64,000 bases of DNA from Microvirga sp. TS319. Its GTDB lineage: Bacteria > Pseudomonadota > Alphaproteobacteria > Rhizobiales > Beijerinckiaceae. Shown in pieces: positions 41,254 to 50,160 of this stretch; position 1 is the first letter of the stretch; every line of letters starts with the position of its first letter. Below the pieces are notes generated by a model. That model did no database searches, had not been told where the DNA came from, and was given only the letters and a program-made list of their open reading frames with translations. The stretch lies in contig NZ_JBGGGT010000002.1 in assembly GCF_041276405.1 (NCBI RefSeq), forward strand, positions 1,339,001-1,403,000. Direction: 5' to 3'. The position numbers and the translations under genes were made by a program.

Positions 41254-42726
41254 TTAAGGCGCCTTGAAGTAATCGCTCATCCGAGCCGTATCGCCCGTGG
41301 CGAGATCCGTGAGCGTGAAGTGGATATCGGTCGAGGGAGGAACATCCGACCCCTGCGAGCTCACCAGGACACGGGCTTCCAGGGTCTGATCGGGTCCGAC
41401 CTTGACGACGACCTGGCCCTGCTGGTCGATTTCTCCGCCGACGATGTCAAGCTTGGCACCGGACAGGCCCTCGACCGTGAGAGCGTAGCTGCGCTCGTCG
41501 AGGTTCTTGTTGGCGACGCGAACGGTGAATCCGTTTCGGATCGAACCGTCGGAGAGGTGGACGTAGAGCGGATTGCGATCATGCATGACGCTCAGGTAGA
41601 CGGTTCGGCGCATGGCGAGGGAGCCGATCATCGTCGCGCCGACGAGGGCAATGATGGCCGCATAGAAGATCGTGCGCGGCCGGACGATATGGCGGGTTTC
41701 CGACCGCCCCTCGATGCGGGCCTTCACGTTCATCTCGGTATCGTAGGCGATCAGGTTGAGAGGGCGATTGATCTTCTCCATCACCGTATTGCAGGCGTCG
41801 ATGCACAGGCCGCACTGAATGCAATCGAGCTGCAAACCTTTGCGGATATCGACCCCTGTCGGGCAGACATTGACGCATTGATAGCAATCGATGCAATCGC
41901 CGGCCGGCTGCCCCTGAAGCCTCATGGCCTCGTTCTTCTTCATTGACCCGCGCGGCTCTCCGCGGTCGTAGCGATAGGTGACGTTGAGGGCGTATTCGTC
42001 CGTCAGCGCAGCCTGAATGCGCGGCCAGGGGCACATATAAGTGCAGACCTGCTCACGCATGAATCCGGCGAGTGTGTAGGTGGTGAAGGTGAGAATGCCG
42101 ATCCAGACATAGGCGATCATCGGGGCCTGGAACGTCGCCAGCTCACGGACCAGGGTCGGAGCGTCGGCGAAGTAGAGCACCCACGCGCCACCTGTCCACC
42201 AGGCGATCATCAGCCAGATGAAATGCTTCAGGCTCTTCTGCGCCGCCGTCTTGAGGGTGAGCTTTTCCCTGTCCTTGCGCATCCGGTCGCGGCGATCGCC
42301 CTCGATCCACCGCTCGACGGCATAGAAGAGATCCGTCCAGACCGTCTGCGGGCAAAGATAGCCGCACCAGACGCGGCCGGCGACGGCGTTCATCAGGAAG
42401 AGAACGAGGGCCGCCAGCACCAGCAGGCCCGTAAAGTAGTAGACCTCCTGCGGCCAGATCTCGATGAAGAAGAAGTAGAAGCGGCCCTGAGCCAGATCGA
42501 CCAGGATGGCCTGGTCGGGAGCATGGGGCCCCCGGTCCCAACGGAGGAAGGGGAGCAGGTAATAGATGCCCAGCGTGACGGCCAGCACGACCCATTTGAT
42601 CGTGCGGAAGCGGCCTTTCACGGCCTGCGGGTAAATCTGCTTGCGCGGGGCGTAGAGCGGGGCGTCTTCGGGGCCTGAATTCGTAAGGGAGGGGGAAACT
42701 GGAGCGTCAGCCATCGAATCCGTCAC
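41254..42726 (-). CDS. ccoG: cbb3 oxidase maturation ferredoxin CcoG/FixG
   Basis: A 490-residue polyferredoxin with five predicted membrane helices. The cysteine motifs CTYMCPW and, after an interval, CIDCYQCVNVCP and CIQCGLCIDAC bind two 4Fe-4S clusters. A C-terminal immunoglobulin-like domain (about 380-490) is periplasmic. CcoG acts as a cupric reductase in copper delivery to cbb3 oxidase. First gene of the ccoGHIS group; a FixK box lies about 50 bases upstream, giving it a promoter separate from ccoNOQP. Confidence 0.93.
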   Translation of the reverse strand: MTDSMADAPVSPSLTNSGPEDAPLYAPRKQIYPQAVKGRFRTIKWVVLAVTLGIYYLLPFLRWDRGPHAPDQAILVDLAQGRFYFFFIEIWPQEVYYFTGLLVLAALVLFLMNAVAGRVWCGYLCPQTVWTDLFYAVERWIEGDRRDRMRKDREKLTLKTAAQKSLKHFIWLMIAWWTGGAWVLYFADAPTLVRELATFQAPMIAYVWIGILTFTTYTLAGFMREQVCTYMCPWPRIQAALTDEYALNVTYRYDRGEPRGSMKKNEAMRLQGQPAGDCIDCYQCVNVCPTGVDIRKGLQLDCIQCGLCIDACNTVMEKINRPLNLIAYDTEMNVKARIEGRSETRHIVRPRTIFYAAIIALVGATMIGSLAMRRTVYLSVMHDRNPLYVHLSDGSIRNGFTVRVANKNLDERSYALTVEGLSGAKLDIVGGEIDQQGQVVVKVGPDQTLEARVLVSSQGSDVPPSTDIHFTLTDLATGDTARMSDYFKAP

Positions 42727-42775
42727 AGGTTCTCGTCAAGAGAGGACTGGATAGGGGAGACGTCGGGGTTCCGCC

Positions 42776-42789
42776 TTGATTTGGGTCAA
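42776..42789 (-). promoter_or_regulatory. FixK box upstream of ccoG
   Basis: TTGAT-TTGG-GTCAA between ccoP and ccoG. If it sits at -41.5, the transcript would start about 15 bases before the ccoG ATG. Confidence 0.8.
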
Positions 42790-42853
42790 GCAGGCGGCCG
42801 GAAATGGTTCTCCGGCCGCCAGTATGAATACGGATAGGGTGCTTTGCCGCAGC

Positions 42854-43738
42854 TTACGGATTCTGTCCCCCGCCCAGCGAGTGGACGTAGAGCGTCAGGG
42901 CCTTGATGGTCGTGTCGTCGAGGCGCCCCTGCCATGTCGGCATCACGCCGCCGCGGCCATTGTTGATGCCTTCGACGATGACCGCCTTGTCGGATCCGAA
43001 CAGCCAGATCTTATCCGTGAGGTTCGGCGCGCCCATCTCCTGCATGCCTTGCCCGGTGGTGCCATGGCAGGCAGCGCAGTTGTCGGCGAAGATCTTCTCG
43101 CCGGCGGCGAGATCGGCGCCCTTGTCGGTCGGCAGGCCCGACAGGGAGCGAACGTAATCCGCCACCTGCGAGATCTCCTCGCGCTTGAGCATTCCATCGC
43201 GGCCGAATGCAGGCATGCTGCCGGAATGGCCCTCGTCGCTGGTGGAGCGAACGCCGAACCGGATGGTCTGCTGGATCTGCTCCAGCGAGCCGCCCCACAG
43301 CCAGTCGTCGTCGTTCAGATTCGGGTAGCCCTTGGCGCCGCCGCCGCCGGCCCCATGGCAGGGCGCACAATTGTCGCCGAAGGCTGCCTTGCCCTGAGCG
43401 CGGGCGAAGGCGAACATCTCGGGATCCTGCTTGATCTCATCGAGAGAGCTTGCCGCGAGCTTCGCCGTCATGCCCGAGCGCAGATCCTTGAGAGCCGCGA
43501 GTTCGACCTCCACGGCGTCTCTGGACTGCCATCCGAGAACGCCCTTGGTATAGGAGGACACGAGCGGCCAGGCCGGATAGGCGATGCAATAAGCGATCGC
43601 CCAGACGATGGTGAAATAGAAGGTCCACAGCCACCAGCGCGGCAGAGGATTATTGAGCTCCTCGATATTGTCCCAGCTGTGCCCGGTCGTGGTCACGCCC
43701 GAGACGGCGTCGACCTTTTCTTGAATATCATGGGCCAT
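42854..43738 (-). CDS. ccoP: cbb3 oxidase dihaem cytochrome c subunit CcoP
   Basis: A 294-residue membrane-bound dihaem cytochrome c. An N-terminal hairpin (PRWWLWTFYFTIVWAIAYCI) anchors it. Two c-type haem sites, CAPCHG and CAACHG, lie at about residues 128 and 220, with distal methionines in SGSMPAFG and GGVMPTW. It passes electrons to CcoO. It starts four bases after ccoQ. Confidence 0.94.
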   Translation of the reverse strand: MAHDIQEKVDAVSGVTTTGHSWDNIEELNNPLPRWWLWTFYFTIVWAIAYCIAYPAWPLVSSYTKGVLGWQSRDAVEVELAALKDLRSGMTAKLAASSLDEIKQDPEMFAFARAQGKAAFGDNCAPCHGAGGGGAKGYPNLNDDDWLWGGSLEQIQQTIRFGVRSTSDEGHSGSMPAFGRDGMLKREEISQVADYVRSLSGLPTDKGADLAAGEKIFADNCAACHGTTGQGMQEMGAPNLTDKIWLFGSDKAVIVEGINNGRGGVMPTWQGRLDDTTIKALTLYVHSLGGGQNP

Positions 43739-43742
43739 GGGA

Positions 43743-43898
43743 TCAGTCCTCCTGGAGAGGCATGCGGGCGGCCGCGTCGAAACGCTCCTTCCGCGAGGGG
43801 GCGAGGGCGTAGACCAGGACCACCAGGAACACGCCTACGAAGTAGAGCAATCCCCAGGTCTGGGCGAATTCAGCGAAGAATTTGTATGCGGCTGGCAT
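43743..43898 (-). CDS. ccoQ: cbb3 oxidase subunit CcoQ
   Basis: Small 51-residue subunit. It starts MPAAYKFFAEFAQTWGLLYF, has one membrane helix (to about residue 33) and a charged tail with SRKERFDAAARMPLQED. CcoQ stabilises the complex. It lies between ccoO and ccoP with 10- and 4-base gaps. Confidence 0.92.
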   Translation of the reverse strand: MPAAYKFFAEFAQTWGLLYFVGVFLVVLVYALAPSRKERFDAAARMPLQED

Positions 43899-43908
43899 GG
43901 CATTGTCC

Positions 43909-44643
43909 TCAGCGCACGTTGGCCTTGTTGTCGTAGAGCTTGAAGTCGACCTGCGTGCCGAGCATCTGCAGATAGGCGATCAGGGCGTCCGCCTCGGTCA
44001 CCGTCTGCGGGTTACCGTCGAAACTGCGCGACTGAGCGTTCGGGTAACGCTTGGCAAGATCCTCGGCGTTCGGGTCGTCCGCATTGGCCTGGATGCGAAC
44101 GTCGCTTTCCGCCTTCTTCACCATCTCCTCGGTATAGGGCACGCCGAGCATGGCCTGGACTTTCATGTCCTCGGCGATGGAGGACACGTCGAGTTCGTTC
44201 TTCTCGAGCCAGGGATAGCCCGGCATGATCGAACCAGGAACGACAGCGCGGGGATCCTTGAGGTGGTCGCGGTGCCAGTCGTCGGAGTACTTGTTGCCGA
44301 CGCGGGCGAGGTCCGGGCCCGTGCGCTTGGACCCCCACTGGAACGGACGATCGTACATGCTCTCGGCGGCGAGGGAGTAGTGGCCGTAGCGTTCCACCTC
44401 GTCGCGCATCGGACGGATCATCTGACTGTGGCAGTTGTAGCAGCCTTCACGCACATAGATGTTGCGGCCGGCCAGCTCGAGAGGCGTGTAGGGACGCACG
44501 CCATCCACTTTCTCGATGGTGCTCTTGAGATAGAAGAGAGGCACGATTTCCACGAGGCCGCCGATCGAGATGACGAACAGCACGCCGATGACAAGGATGA
44601 TCGAGTTGGTCTCGAAGATCTTATGACGGGACCAGAATGACAT
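43909..44643 (-). CDS. ccoO: cbb3 oxidase monohaem cytochrome c subunit CcoO
   Basis: A 244-residue membrane-anchored cytochrome c. It begins [20 protein letters not shown] with one helix and contains the haem site [11 protein letters not shown] near residue 70; the distal Met is in SIMPGYPWL. The ATG at 44643 has AAGGAA upstream; the longer open frame to 44742 overlaps ccoN and is not used. It lies 11 bases after ccoN. Confidence 0.94.
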   Translation of the reverse strand: MSFWSRHKIFETNSIILVIGVLFVISIGGLVEIVPLFYLKSTIEKVDGVRPYTPLELAGRNIYVREGCYNCHSQMIRPMRDEVERYGHYSLAAESMYDRPFQWGSKRTGPDLARVGNKYSDDWHRDHLKDPRAVVPGSIMPGYPWLEKNELDVSSIAEDMKVQAMLGVPYTEEMVKKAESDVRIQANADDPNAEDLAKRYPNAQSRSFDGNPQTVTEADALIAYLQMLGTQVDFKLYDNKANVR

Positions 44644-44654
44644 GATCGGTTCCT

Positions 44655-46319
44655 TTACTCCGCTGCAACGAGGGCGGGCTGAGCGGGAAGAGCTTCTTCC
44701 TCGACAGCTTCGGCTGTGGTGATCGTCTTCCAGACGTTCCAAGCCATGATCAGGCTTCCGGCAACGAAGAGAGCGCCGCCGAGTGCACGGATGACATAGA
44801 AGGGGTGCATCGCTTCCACGGTTTCGATGAAGGAGTATTCAAGGAAGCCGAGGTTGGTATAGGCGCGCCACATGAGGCCCTGCAGGATGCCGGCGACCCA
44901 CATGGACGAGATGTACAGGACGATGCCGAGGGTCGAGATCCAGAAGTGCCAGGAGACGGCCTTGATCGAATAGAGCCCCTTCTTGTTCCACAGCCACGGA
45001 ACGAGGCAGTAGACCGCGCCGAAGGAGATGTAGGCGACCCAACCGAGAGCGCCGGCATGAACGTGCCCGATGGTCCAGTCGGTATAATGCGACAGGGAGT
45101 TCACGGCCTTCACGGACATCAGGGGACCTTCGAAGGTGGCCATGCCGTAGAAGGCGACGGACACCACCATGAGGCGCAGCACAGGATCCGTGCGGAGCTT
45201 GTCCCAGGCGCCCGAGAGGGTCATGAGGCCGTTGATCATGCCGCCCCAGGAGGGCATCCACAACATGATCGAGAAGACCATGCCCAGCGTCTGCGCCCAG
45301 TCGGGCAGGGCCGTGTAGTGGAGGTGATGCGGGCCAGCCCAGATATAGATGAAGATCAGGGACCAGAAGTGGATGATCGAAAGGCGGTAGGAATAGACCG
45401 GCCGCTCGGCCCGCTTCGGGATGAAGTAGTACATGATGGCGAGGAAGCCGGCCGTGAGGAAGAACCCGACGGCGTTATGGCCGTACCACCACTGGACGAG
45501 AGCGTCCTGGACGCCGGACCATACGATGTAGCTTTTCGGCGAGAAGATCGAGACGGGGATCGCCGCGTTGTTGCCCAGGTGCAGGACCGCAATCGTCAGG
45601 ATGAAAGCGAGATAGAACCAGTTCGCCACATAGATATGGGGCTCTTTGCGGCGCATGACGGTTACGAGGAAGACGAGGAAGTACGTCACCCACACGATTG
45701 TCAGGAAAAGGTCCGCGTACCATTCCGGCTCGGCATATTCCTTGCTCTGCGTGATGCCGACCAGATAGCCGGTTCCGGCGATGACGATGAAGAAGTTGTA
45801 GCCGAGAACGACGAACCAGGGCGCGATGTCACCCGCCAGACGGGCCCGGCAGGTCCGCTGCACCACATAGAACGAGCTGGCGATCAGCACGTTGCCGCCG
45901 AAGGCGAAGATCACCGCGGAGGTGTGCAGGGGGCGCATACGTCCGAAGGAGAGCCAGGCCGTGTCGAAGTTGAGAGCTGGAAAGGCCAGCTGAAGGGCAA
46001 TGAGAAGCCCGATCGTGAAACCCGCGATGCCCCAGAAGACGGAAGCGAGCGTCGCAAATTTCACCGGGCCCATATTGTAGTTGGGCTTTCCGTTGATCGT
46101 CAGCGTGGGGAGAGCGGCGGGCCGCTCGTAGTAGCGGTTGACGATTGCGAAGACAGCCGCAACGCTCGCGGCCGCGAAGAGATACGCATGGAATGCATAT
46201 TCGGGCGTGTAAGCCTTCGCTGCGATGATGATGCTGAGAAAAGCCAAGGCGGCGAATGCAAGAGAAGATCCTGCCTCGCCGATTGTCATTCCTTTGGAAT
46301 TTGTTGCCGTTTGAGCCAT
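44655..46319 (-). CDS. ccoN: cbb3-type cytochrome c oxidase catalytic subunit CcoN
   Basis: A 554-residue haem-copper oxidase subunit with about 14 membrane segments. Histidine ligands are visible in [15 protein letters not shown] (low-spin haem), [12 protein letters not shown] (CuB and the cross-linked-tyrosine region), GPHHLHYT (CuB) and [13 protein letters not shown] (haems). High-affinity oxygen reduction to water with proton pumping. First gene of ccoNOQP, with a FixK box about 90 bases before its ATG. Confidence 0.96.
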   Translation of the reverse strand: MAQTATNSKGMTIGEAGSSLAFAALAFLSIIIAAKAYTPEYAFHAYLFAAASVAAVFAIVNRYYERPAALPTLTINGKPNYNMGPVKFATLASVFWGIAGFTIGLLIALQLAFPALNFDTAWLSFGRMRPLHTSAVIFAFGGNVLIASSFYVVQRTCRARLAGDIAPWFVVLGYNFFIVIAGTGYLVGITQSKEYAEPEWYADLFLTIVWVTYFLVFLVTVMRRKEPHIYVANWFYLAFILTIAVLHLGNNAAIPVSIFSPKSYIVWSGVQDALVQWWYGHNAVGFFLTAGFLAIMYYFIPKRAERPVYSYRLSIIHFWSLIFIYIWAGPHHLHYTALPDWAQTLGMVFSIMLWMPSWGGMINGLMTLSGAWDKLRTDPVLRLMVVSVAFYGMATFEGPLMSVKAVNSLSHYTDWTIGHVHAGALGWVAYISFGAVYCLVPWLWNKKGLYSIKAVSWHFWISTLGIVLYISSMWVAGILQGLMWRAYTNLGFLEYSFIETVEAMHPFYVIRALGGALFVAGSLIMAWNVWKTITTAEAVEEEALPAQPALVAAE

Positions 46320-46402
46320 AGGTCTCGACCGTTCTAAAGTTTGGCGAGGCCCAGGGCATCGCCATCAGTTTTCCTCACTAGGTGGGGGAGTGGAAAGGGG
46401 CA

Positions 46403-46416
46403 TTGATGCAAATCAA
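46403..46416 (-). promoter_or_regulatory. FixK box upstream of ccoN
   Basis: TTGAT-GCAA-ATCAA, the best match of the four to the palindromic consensus TTGAT-N4-ATCAA. The implied transcription start is about 49 bases before the ccoN ATG. Confidence 0.85.
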
Positions 46417-46455
46417 TCGGACGCTCATGCCCTGCTTCCGCTCGTCGAGGCACTG

Positions 46456-46560
46456 GAGCATCGGACGGGACATTGAACCCGCATCCGATGCGGTGAGTCT
46501 CTGTTTTCGAGCATTTTTTTCACGCAAAACCGGTTCCCGCTTTTCACGTCCGATGCTCTA
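46456..46560. repeat. Palindromic elements ending at the hemN stop codon
   Basis: GGAGCATCGGACGGGACATTG...CGCATCCGATGCGG, then GAGCATTTTTTTCACGC with AAAACCGGTTCCCGCTTTTC and CGTCCGATGCTCTA. The hemN stop (46558-46560) is the terminal TAG of the element read on the minus strand. Confidence 0.78.
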
Positions 46561-47901
46561 GACGGCGCGCGAATGACGTGCGGTTCCTGTTTCGAGATAT
46601 CGGTCGAAGGCCGCGCAGACGTTTCTGACCAGCAGACGGCTGTCCTTGGGAACGTCGATGGAAAGACCATCGCGCCTGACGAGGCCGTCGCGGGCCAGTT
46701 CGTCGATCGCGAGGAGTTCCGTTGCGAAATCGTGTTGTCCGGCCCCGGGGGCAATCTTGGCGAGATCGACGGAGAAATCGCACATCAGGCGCTCGATGAT
46801 TCTCCGGCGCAGGCGATCGTCCTCCGTCAGGGCCAGGCCTCGCACGGTGGCAAGGCGGCCTTTCGTGACGGCCTCCCGATAAGCGACGGTGCTCGGAGCG
46901 TTCTGGACATAGCCTTGCGGCAGCGAGCCGATGGCGGAGGTTCCGAAGCCGATGAGGGCTGTGGTCTCGTCCGTGGTGTAGCCCTGGAAGTTCCGGTGCA
47001 GCCGTCCCTCGCGCTGGTGCAGGACGAGCGGATCCTCGGGCTTCGCGAAATGGTCGATGCCGATTTGGACGTAACCTGCCTTCAGGAGGGCAGAGGCCGC
47101 CGCCGTGCTCTGCTCGACGCGCTGAAGGGCGTCCGGCATCGCTTTCTCCGGAAGGAGCGCCTGATGGCGCTTCATCCACGGAACGTGGGCATAGCCGAAT
47201 AGAGCGATGCGGTCCGGATCGAGCCGCAGGGACAACTCGACCGTGCGCAGGACGCTCTCGGTCGTTTGATAGGGAAGGCCATACATGAGGTCGAGGTTGA
47301 GTCCGGCGACACCTGCCCGGCGCAGCCAGGCGGCAACCTGTGCCGTTTGCTCGAACGACTGGATCCGGTTGATGGTCTTCTGGACCTTGGGGTCAAAATC
47401 CTGCACCCCGAGGCTCGCCCGGTTGAGTCCGGACTGAGCGAGCGCCTCCACATGGTCGACGGTGATGGTACGGGGATCGATCTCGACGGCAATCTCCGCG
47501 GTCGCAAGGATCCCGAACGAGCGTTCCAGGAGGCTCATGACGCGCCGGAGATCGGCTCCCGACAGGATTGTCGGGGTGCCGCCGCCCCAATGGATATGTG
47601 CAACGTCCATCCGGTTCGGCAGAGACTTGGCCACAAGCTCGATCTCGCGCGCCAGGAGGTCCACATAGGAGGCAACCGGGCTATAGCTGCGGGCAACCGT
47701 GGTGTGGCACCCGCAATAGAGGCACAGTTCCGCGCAGAACGGGACGTGCAGATAAAGGGAAAGAGCCGTGTTTGGCGCCAGTTCCGAGAGCCAGTGCGCA
47801 TAGATCGCCTTGTCCACTTCGGGCTTGAAGTGGGGAGCGGTGGGATAGCTCGTATAACGCGGAACGCGCTGGTCGTAGCGGGCGATGAGTTCTGGAGTCA
47901 T
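46558..47901 (-). CDS. hemN: Oxygen-independent coproporphyrinogen III oxidase
   Basis: Radical-SAM enzyme of 447 residues. It decarboxylates coproporphyrinogen III to protoporphyrinogen IX without oxygen. It has the N-terminal PRYTSYPTAPHF segment and the cluster motif CAELCLYCGC (C-x3-C-x2-C-x-C, as in true HemN). A HemN C-terminal domain is present, distinguishing it from HemW-like proteins. A FixK box centred 41-42 bases before the start codon ties it to micro-oxic control. The N-terminus is slightly shorter than in E. coli. Confidence 0.94.
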   Translation of the reverse strand: MTPELIARYDQRVPRYTSYPTAPHFKPEVDKAIYAHWLSELAPNTALSLYLHVPFCAELCLYCGCHTTVARSYSPVASYVDLLAREIELVAKSLPNRMDVAHIHWGGGTPTILSGADLRRVMSLLERSFGILATAEIAVEIDPRTITVDHVEALAQSGLNRASLGVQDFDPKVQKTINRIQSFEQTAQVAAWLRRAGVAGLNLDLMYGLPYQTTESVLRTVELSLRLDPDRIALFGYAHVPWMKRHQALLPEKAMPDALQRVEQSTAAASALLKAGYVQIGIDHFAKPEDPLVLHQREGRLHRNFQGYTTDETTALIGFGTSAIGSLPQGYVQNAPSTVAYREAVTKGRLATVRGLALTEDDRLRRRIIERLMCDFSVDLAKIAPGAGQHDFATELLAIDELARDGLVRRDGLSIDVPKDSRLLVRNVCAAFDRYLETGTARHSRAV

Positions 47902-47935
47902 CCCGGCTCTTTGCTCCGTCCCGGCGCCGGAAGCC

Positions 47936-47949
47936 TTGATTTAGGTCAA
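47936..47949 (-). promoter_or_regulatory. FixK box upstream of hemN
   Basis: TTGAT-TTAG-GTCAA. Its centre lies 41-42 bases from the A of the hemN start codon, which is the spacing expected between a class II FNR/FixK site and a transcription start. Confidence 0.8.
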
Positions 47950-48105
47950 GCCGATGTGCGCTCCCGCGGCGTCAATCGGGGGCTTGCGGGTTGAACGTCG
48001 GGGATGATCCGCCATCTTCATTCTAGGGATGTCCCGTATTCAAGGGATGGTCCTTCGAGATCTCCTTCTCCGGGGGCTCCGGAGGCGGGTGCAAGGAGTT
48101 TGTCG

Positions 48106-49086
48106 ATGCAATCACCTGAGGAGTGGCAGATCCCGCCCGAATTCCAACCTGATCCTGATGCGCTCGCCTACGATCTGCAGGAGGCTCTGAAGTCTATCGT
48201 TGCGCTCCGGGCCCGGGTCCCGGGCGATGCTTTCACGGCTGAAACCCTCGGGACCGATCGGGCCGGCCAAGGCGTAGTCATCCGGGCGGACGGTCTCATC
48301 GTCACGATCGGATACCTGATCGCCGAAGCGGAAGAGGTCTGGCTGACCACGAATACGGGGCGCACGGTCGAGGCCCATGTGATCGCGTATGATTATGACA
48401 GCGGCTTCGGGCTGGTACAGGCGCTCGAACCACTCGGGCTGCCGGCTTTGCCTCTCGGGGATTCTCGGCGCATATCGCCTGGAGATCGGGTCGTCATGGG
48501 AGGAAGCGGCGGCCGCACGCATTCCTTGGCGGCTCAGGTCGTCGCCTGTCAGGAATTCGCCGGCTATTGGGAATATCTCATCGACAATGCGATCTTTACC
48601 GTGCCGGCCCATCCTAATTGGGGAGGCACGGCGCTGATCGGACCACGGGGGGATCTGGTAGGCATCGGGTCGCTTCAACTCCAGCACCAGGCCCAGGGCG
48701 GCGCCATCGTTCCCTTGAACATGAGCGTGCCCATCGATCTCCTGAAGCCGATTCTGGACGACCTTTTGACCCTCGGCCGGGTCGGCGCTCCCCCAAGGCC
48801 CTGGCTGGGCTTCTATGCTTCGGAGACGGAGGAGGATCAGGTTTCGATCATCGGCCTTGCGGGCGATGCCCCGGCACAGCGCGCAGGGTTGAAGGCCGGC
48901 GATCATGTGAGGGCTGTCGCGGGAAGCGATATATCGTCCCTTCCGGAGTTCTACCGGGCGATCTGGTCCCTCGGCTCTGCCGGCGTGGACGTGCCGCTGA
49001 CATTGGAACGCGAGGGCGATACCTTCGACGTGACGATCAGATCCGCCGATCGAAGCCGCTTCATGAAGACGCCGCGCCTCCAATAG
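48106..49086 (+). CDS. Trypsin-fold/PDZ protein lacking the catalytic triad (HtrA pseudoprotease)
   Basis: A 326-residue protein with an HtrA-like trypsin fold (about 30-215) and a PDZ domain (about 228-315, WLGFYASETE...GLKAGDHVRAV). Against active HtrA, the histidine motif TNNHV is TIGYL (Tyr70), the aspartate motif is SGFGLV (Gly100) and the serine motif GNSGG is PNWGG (Trp172), so all three catalytic residues are replaced. No signal peptide is seen; it should be cytosolic. AAGGAG precedes the ATG at 48106. It probably binds peptides or C-termini rather than cutting them. Its TAG stop begins a dispersed palindrome. Confidence 0.8.
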   Translation: MQSPEEWQIPPEFQPDPDALAYDLQEALKSIVALRARVPGDAFTAETLGTDRAGQGVVIRADGLIVTIGYLIAEAEEVWLTTNTGRTVEAHVIAYDYDSGFGLVQALEPLGLPALPLGDSRRISPGDRVVMGGSGGRTHSLAAQVVACQEFAGYWEYLIDNAIFTVPAHPNWGGTALIGPRGDLVGIGSLQLQHQAQGGAIVPLNMSVPIDLLKPILDDLLTLGRVGAPPRPWLGFYASETEEDQVSIIGLAGDAPAQRAGLKAGDHVRAVAGSDISSLPEFYRAIWSLGSAGVDVPLTLEREGDTFDVTIRSADRSRFMKTPRLQ

Positions 49087-49204
49087 AGCATCGGACGCAA
49101 AAGTGGGAACCGGTTTTGCGCGAAAAGATGCTCGAAGCAAGGTGTTAGAGCATCGAGCGTGGGAAGTGGGACCGGTAGTGCGTTCGATTTCACGTCCGAT
49201 GTTG
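49084..49204. repeat. Palindromic elements after the pseudoprotease gene
   Basis: Begins with the TAG stop of the preceding gene (TAGAGCATCGGACGC, core GTGGGAACCGGTTTTGCGCG, end GATGCTC). A second copy starts TAGAGCATCGAGCGTGGG and ends TCACGTCCGATG. Confidence 0.77.
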
Positions 49205-49248
49205 TTGTCGGAAACCCCGAATTTCTCGCTTCTCTGAAAGGACAAGCC

Positions 49249-49281
49249 ATGTACATCCCTTGCCACGCAGGTCCGTTATGA
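49249..49281 (+). CDS. Possible 10-codon leader peptide before the aldo/keto reductase
   Basis: ATG at 49249 has GAAAGGA upstream and encodes MYIPCHAGPL. Its TGA overlaps the ATG of the reductase (ATGA at 49278-49281), while the reductase itself has a weak site. This arrangement would couple reductase translation to the leader. It may be chance; the peptide resembles nothing known. Confidence 0.35.
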   Translation: MYIPCHAGPL

Positions 49282-50114
49282 ACCGGGAGGTTGCGCTGCC
49301 GTCGGGCGAAACGATTCCTGCTCTCGGGCAGGGAACATGGCAAATGGCGGAGATGGCCGGCCATCGCGCTCAGGAGATCGAGGCACTGCGTCTTGGCGTC
49401 GAACTGGGCATGAGCCTGATCGATACCGCGGAGATGTATGGCGAGGGCGCTTCGGAGACGCTCATTGCGGAAGCCTTGGGCCCGGAGCGCGATCGGCTAT
49501 TCCTCGTGAGCAAGGTCTATCCGCATCATGCGAGCCGTACAGGCGTGATCGAGGCATGCGAGCGGAGCTTGAGGCGGCTCAAGACGGACCGGCTCGATCT
49601 TTATCTTCTGCACTGGCGCGGAGGGGTGCCCCTGGAGGAGACGGTTTCCGGATTCGAGGAATTGCGCCGCGCCGGCAAGATTCGCCATTGGGGCGTCAGC
49701 AATTTCGACACCGACGATATGGAAGAGCTGTTCGATGCCGAAGGCGGCACGAACTGCGCAACCAATCAGGTCCTCTACAACGTCACGCGGCGCGGGCCGG
49801 AATATGATCTGATTCCGTGGATGGAGAAGCACCGGATGCCGCTGATGGCCTACAGTCCCATCGAACAGGGACGTCTGCCGAAAGCAGGTCTTCTTCAGGA
49901 GATCGGACGCAGGTACGATGCAAGCAGCTATCAGATCGCCTTGGCCTGGCTTCTTCGGAAACCCGACATCGTTGCCATTCCCAAAGCCTCGAGCCCCGCG
50001 CATGTGAGGGACAACCGGCGCGCCCTCGATATCCGGCTCAGCCGCGACGAGCTGGAGGCCATCGATGCGGAGTTTCCGCCACCAAGGCGCAAGCGCCCGC
50101 TTGAGATGATATGA
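49278..50114 (+). CDS. Aldo/keto reductase
   Basis: NADPH-dependent TIM-barrel oxidoreductase of 278 residues. The catalytic tetrad is visible: Asp and Tyr in LIDTAEMYG, Lys in LVSKVYPHH, and His in YLLHWRGG. The cofactor-binding IPKASSPAHVRDN lies near the C-terminus. Resembles the YeaE-like group that reduces methylglyoxal and other small aldehydes. A TTG at 49260 is an in-frame alternative, but the ATG at 49278 fits the family N-terminus. An inositol-monophosphatase-family gene follows 46 bases downstream. Confidence 0.88.
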   Translation: MNREVALPSGETIPALGQGTWQMAEMAGHRAQEIEALRLGVELGMSLIDTAEMYGEGASETLIAEALGPERDRLFLVSKVYPHHASRTGVIEACERSLRRLKTDRLDLYLLHWRGGVPLEETVSGFEELRRAGKIRHWGVSNFDTDDMEELFDAEGGTNCATNQVLYNVTRRGPEYDLIPWMEKHRMPLMAYSPIEQGRLPKAGLLQEIGRRYDASSYQIALAWLLRKPDIVAIPKASSPAHVRDNRRALDIRLSRDELEAIDAEFPPPRRKRPLEMI

Positions 50115-50160
50115 TACTTGCCTTTATCTGGAATGACCGAACAGGCATGTGTTGAGTCCG

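Noticed and set aside
44644..44742. N-terminal extension of CcoO into ccoN
   Set aside because: The extension is basic and unlike CcoO; the ATG at 44643 begins the canonical sequence with AAGGAA upstream.
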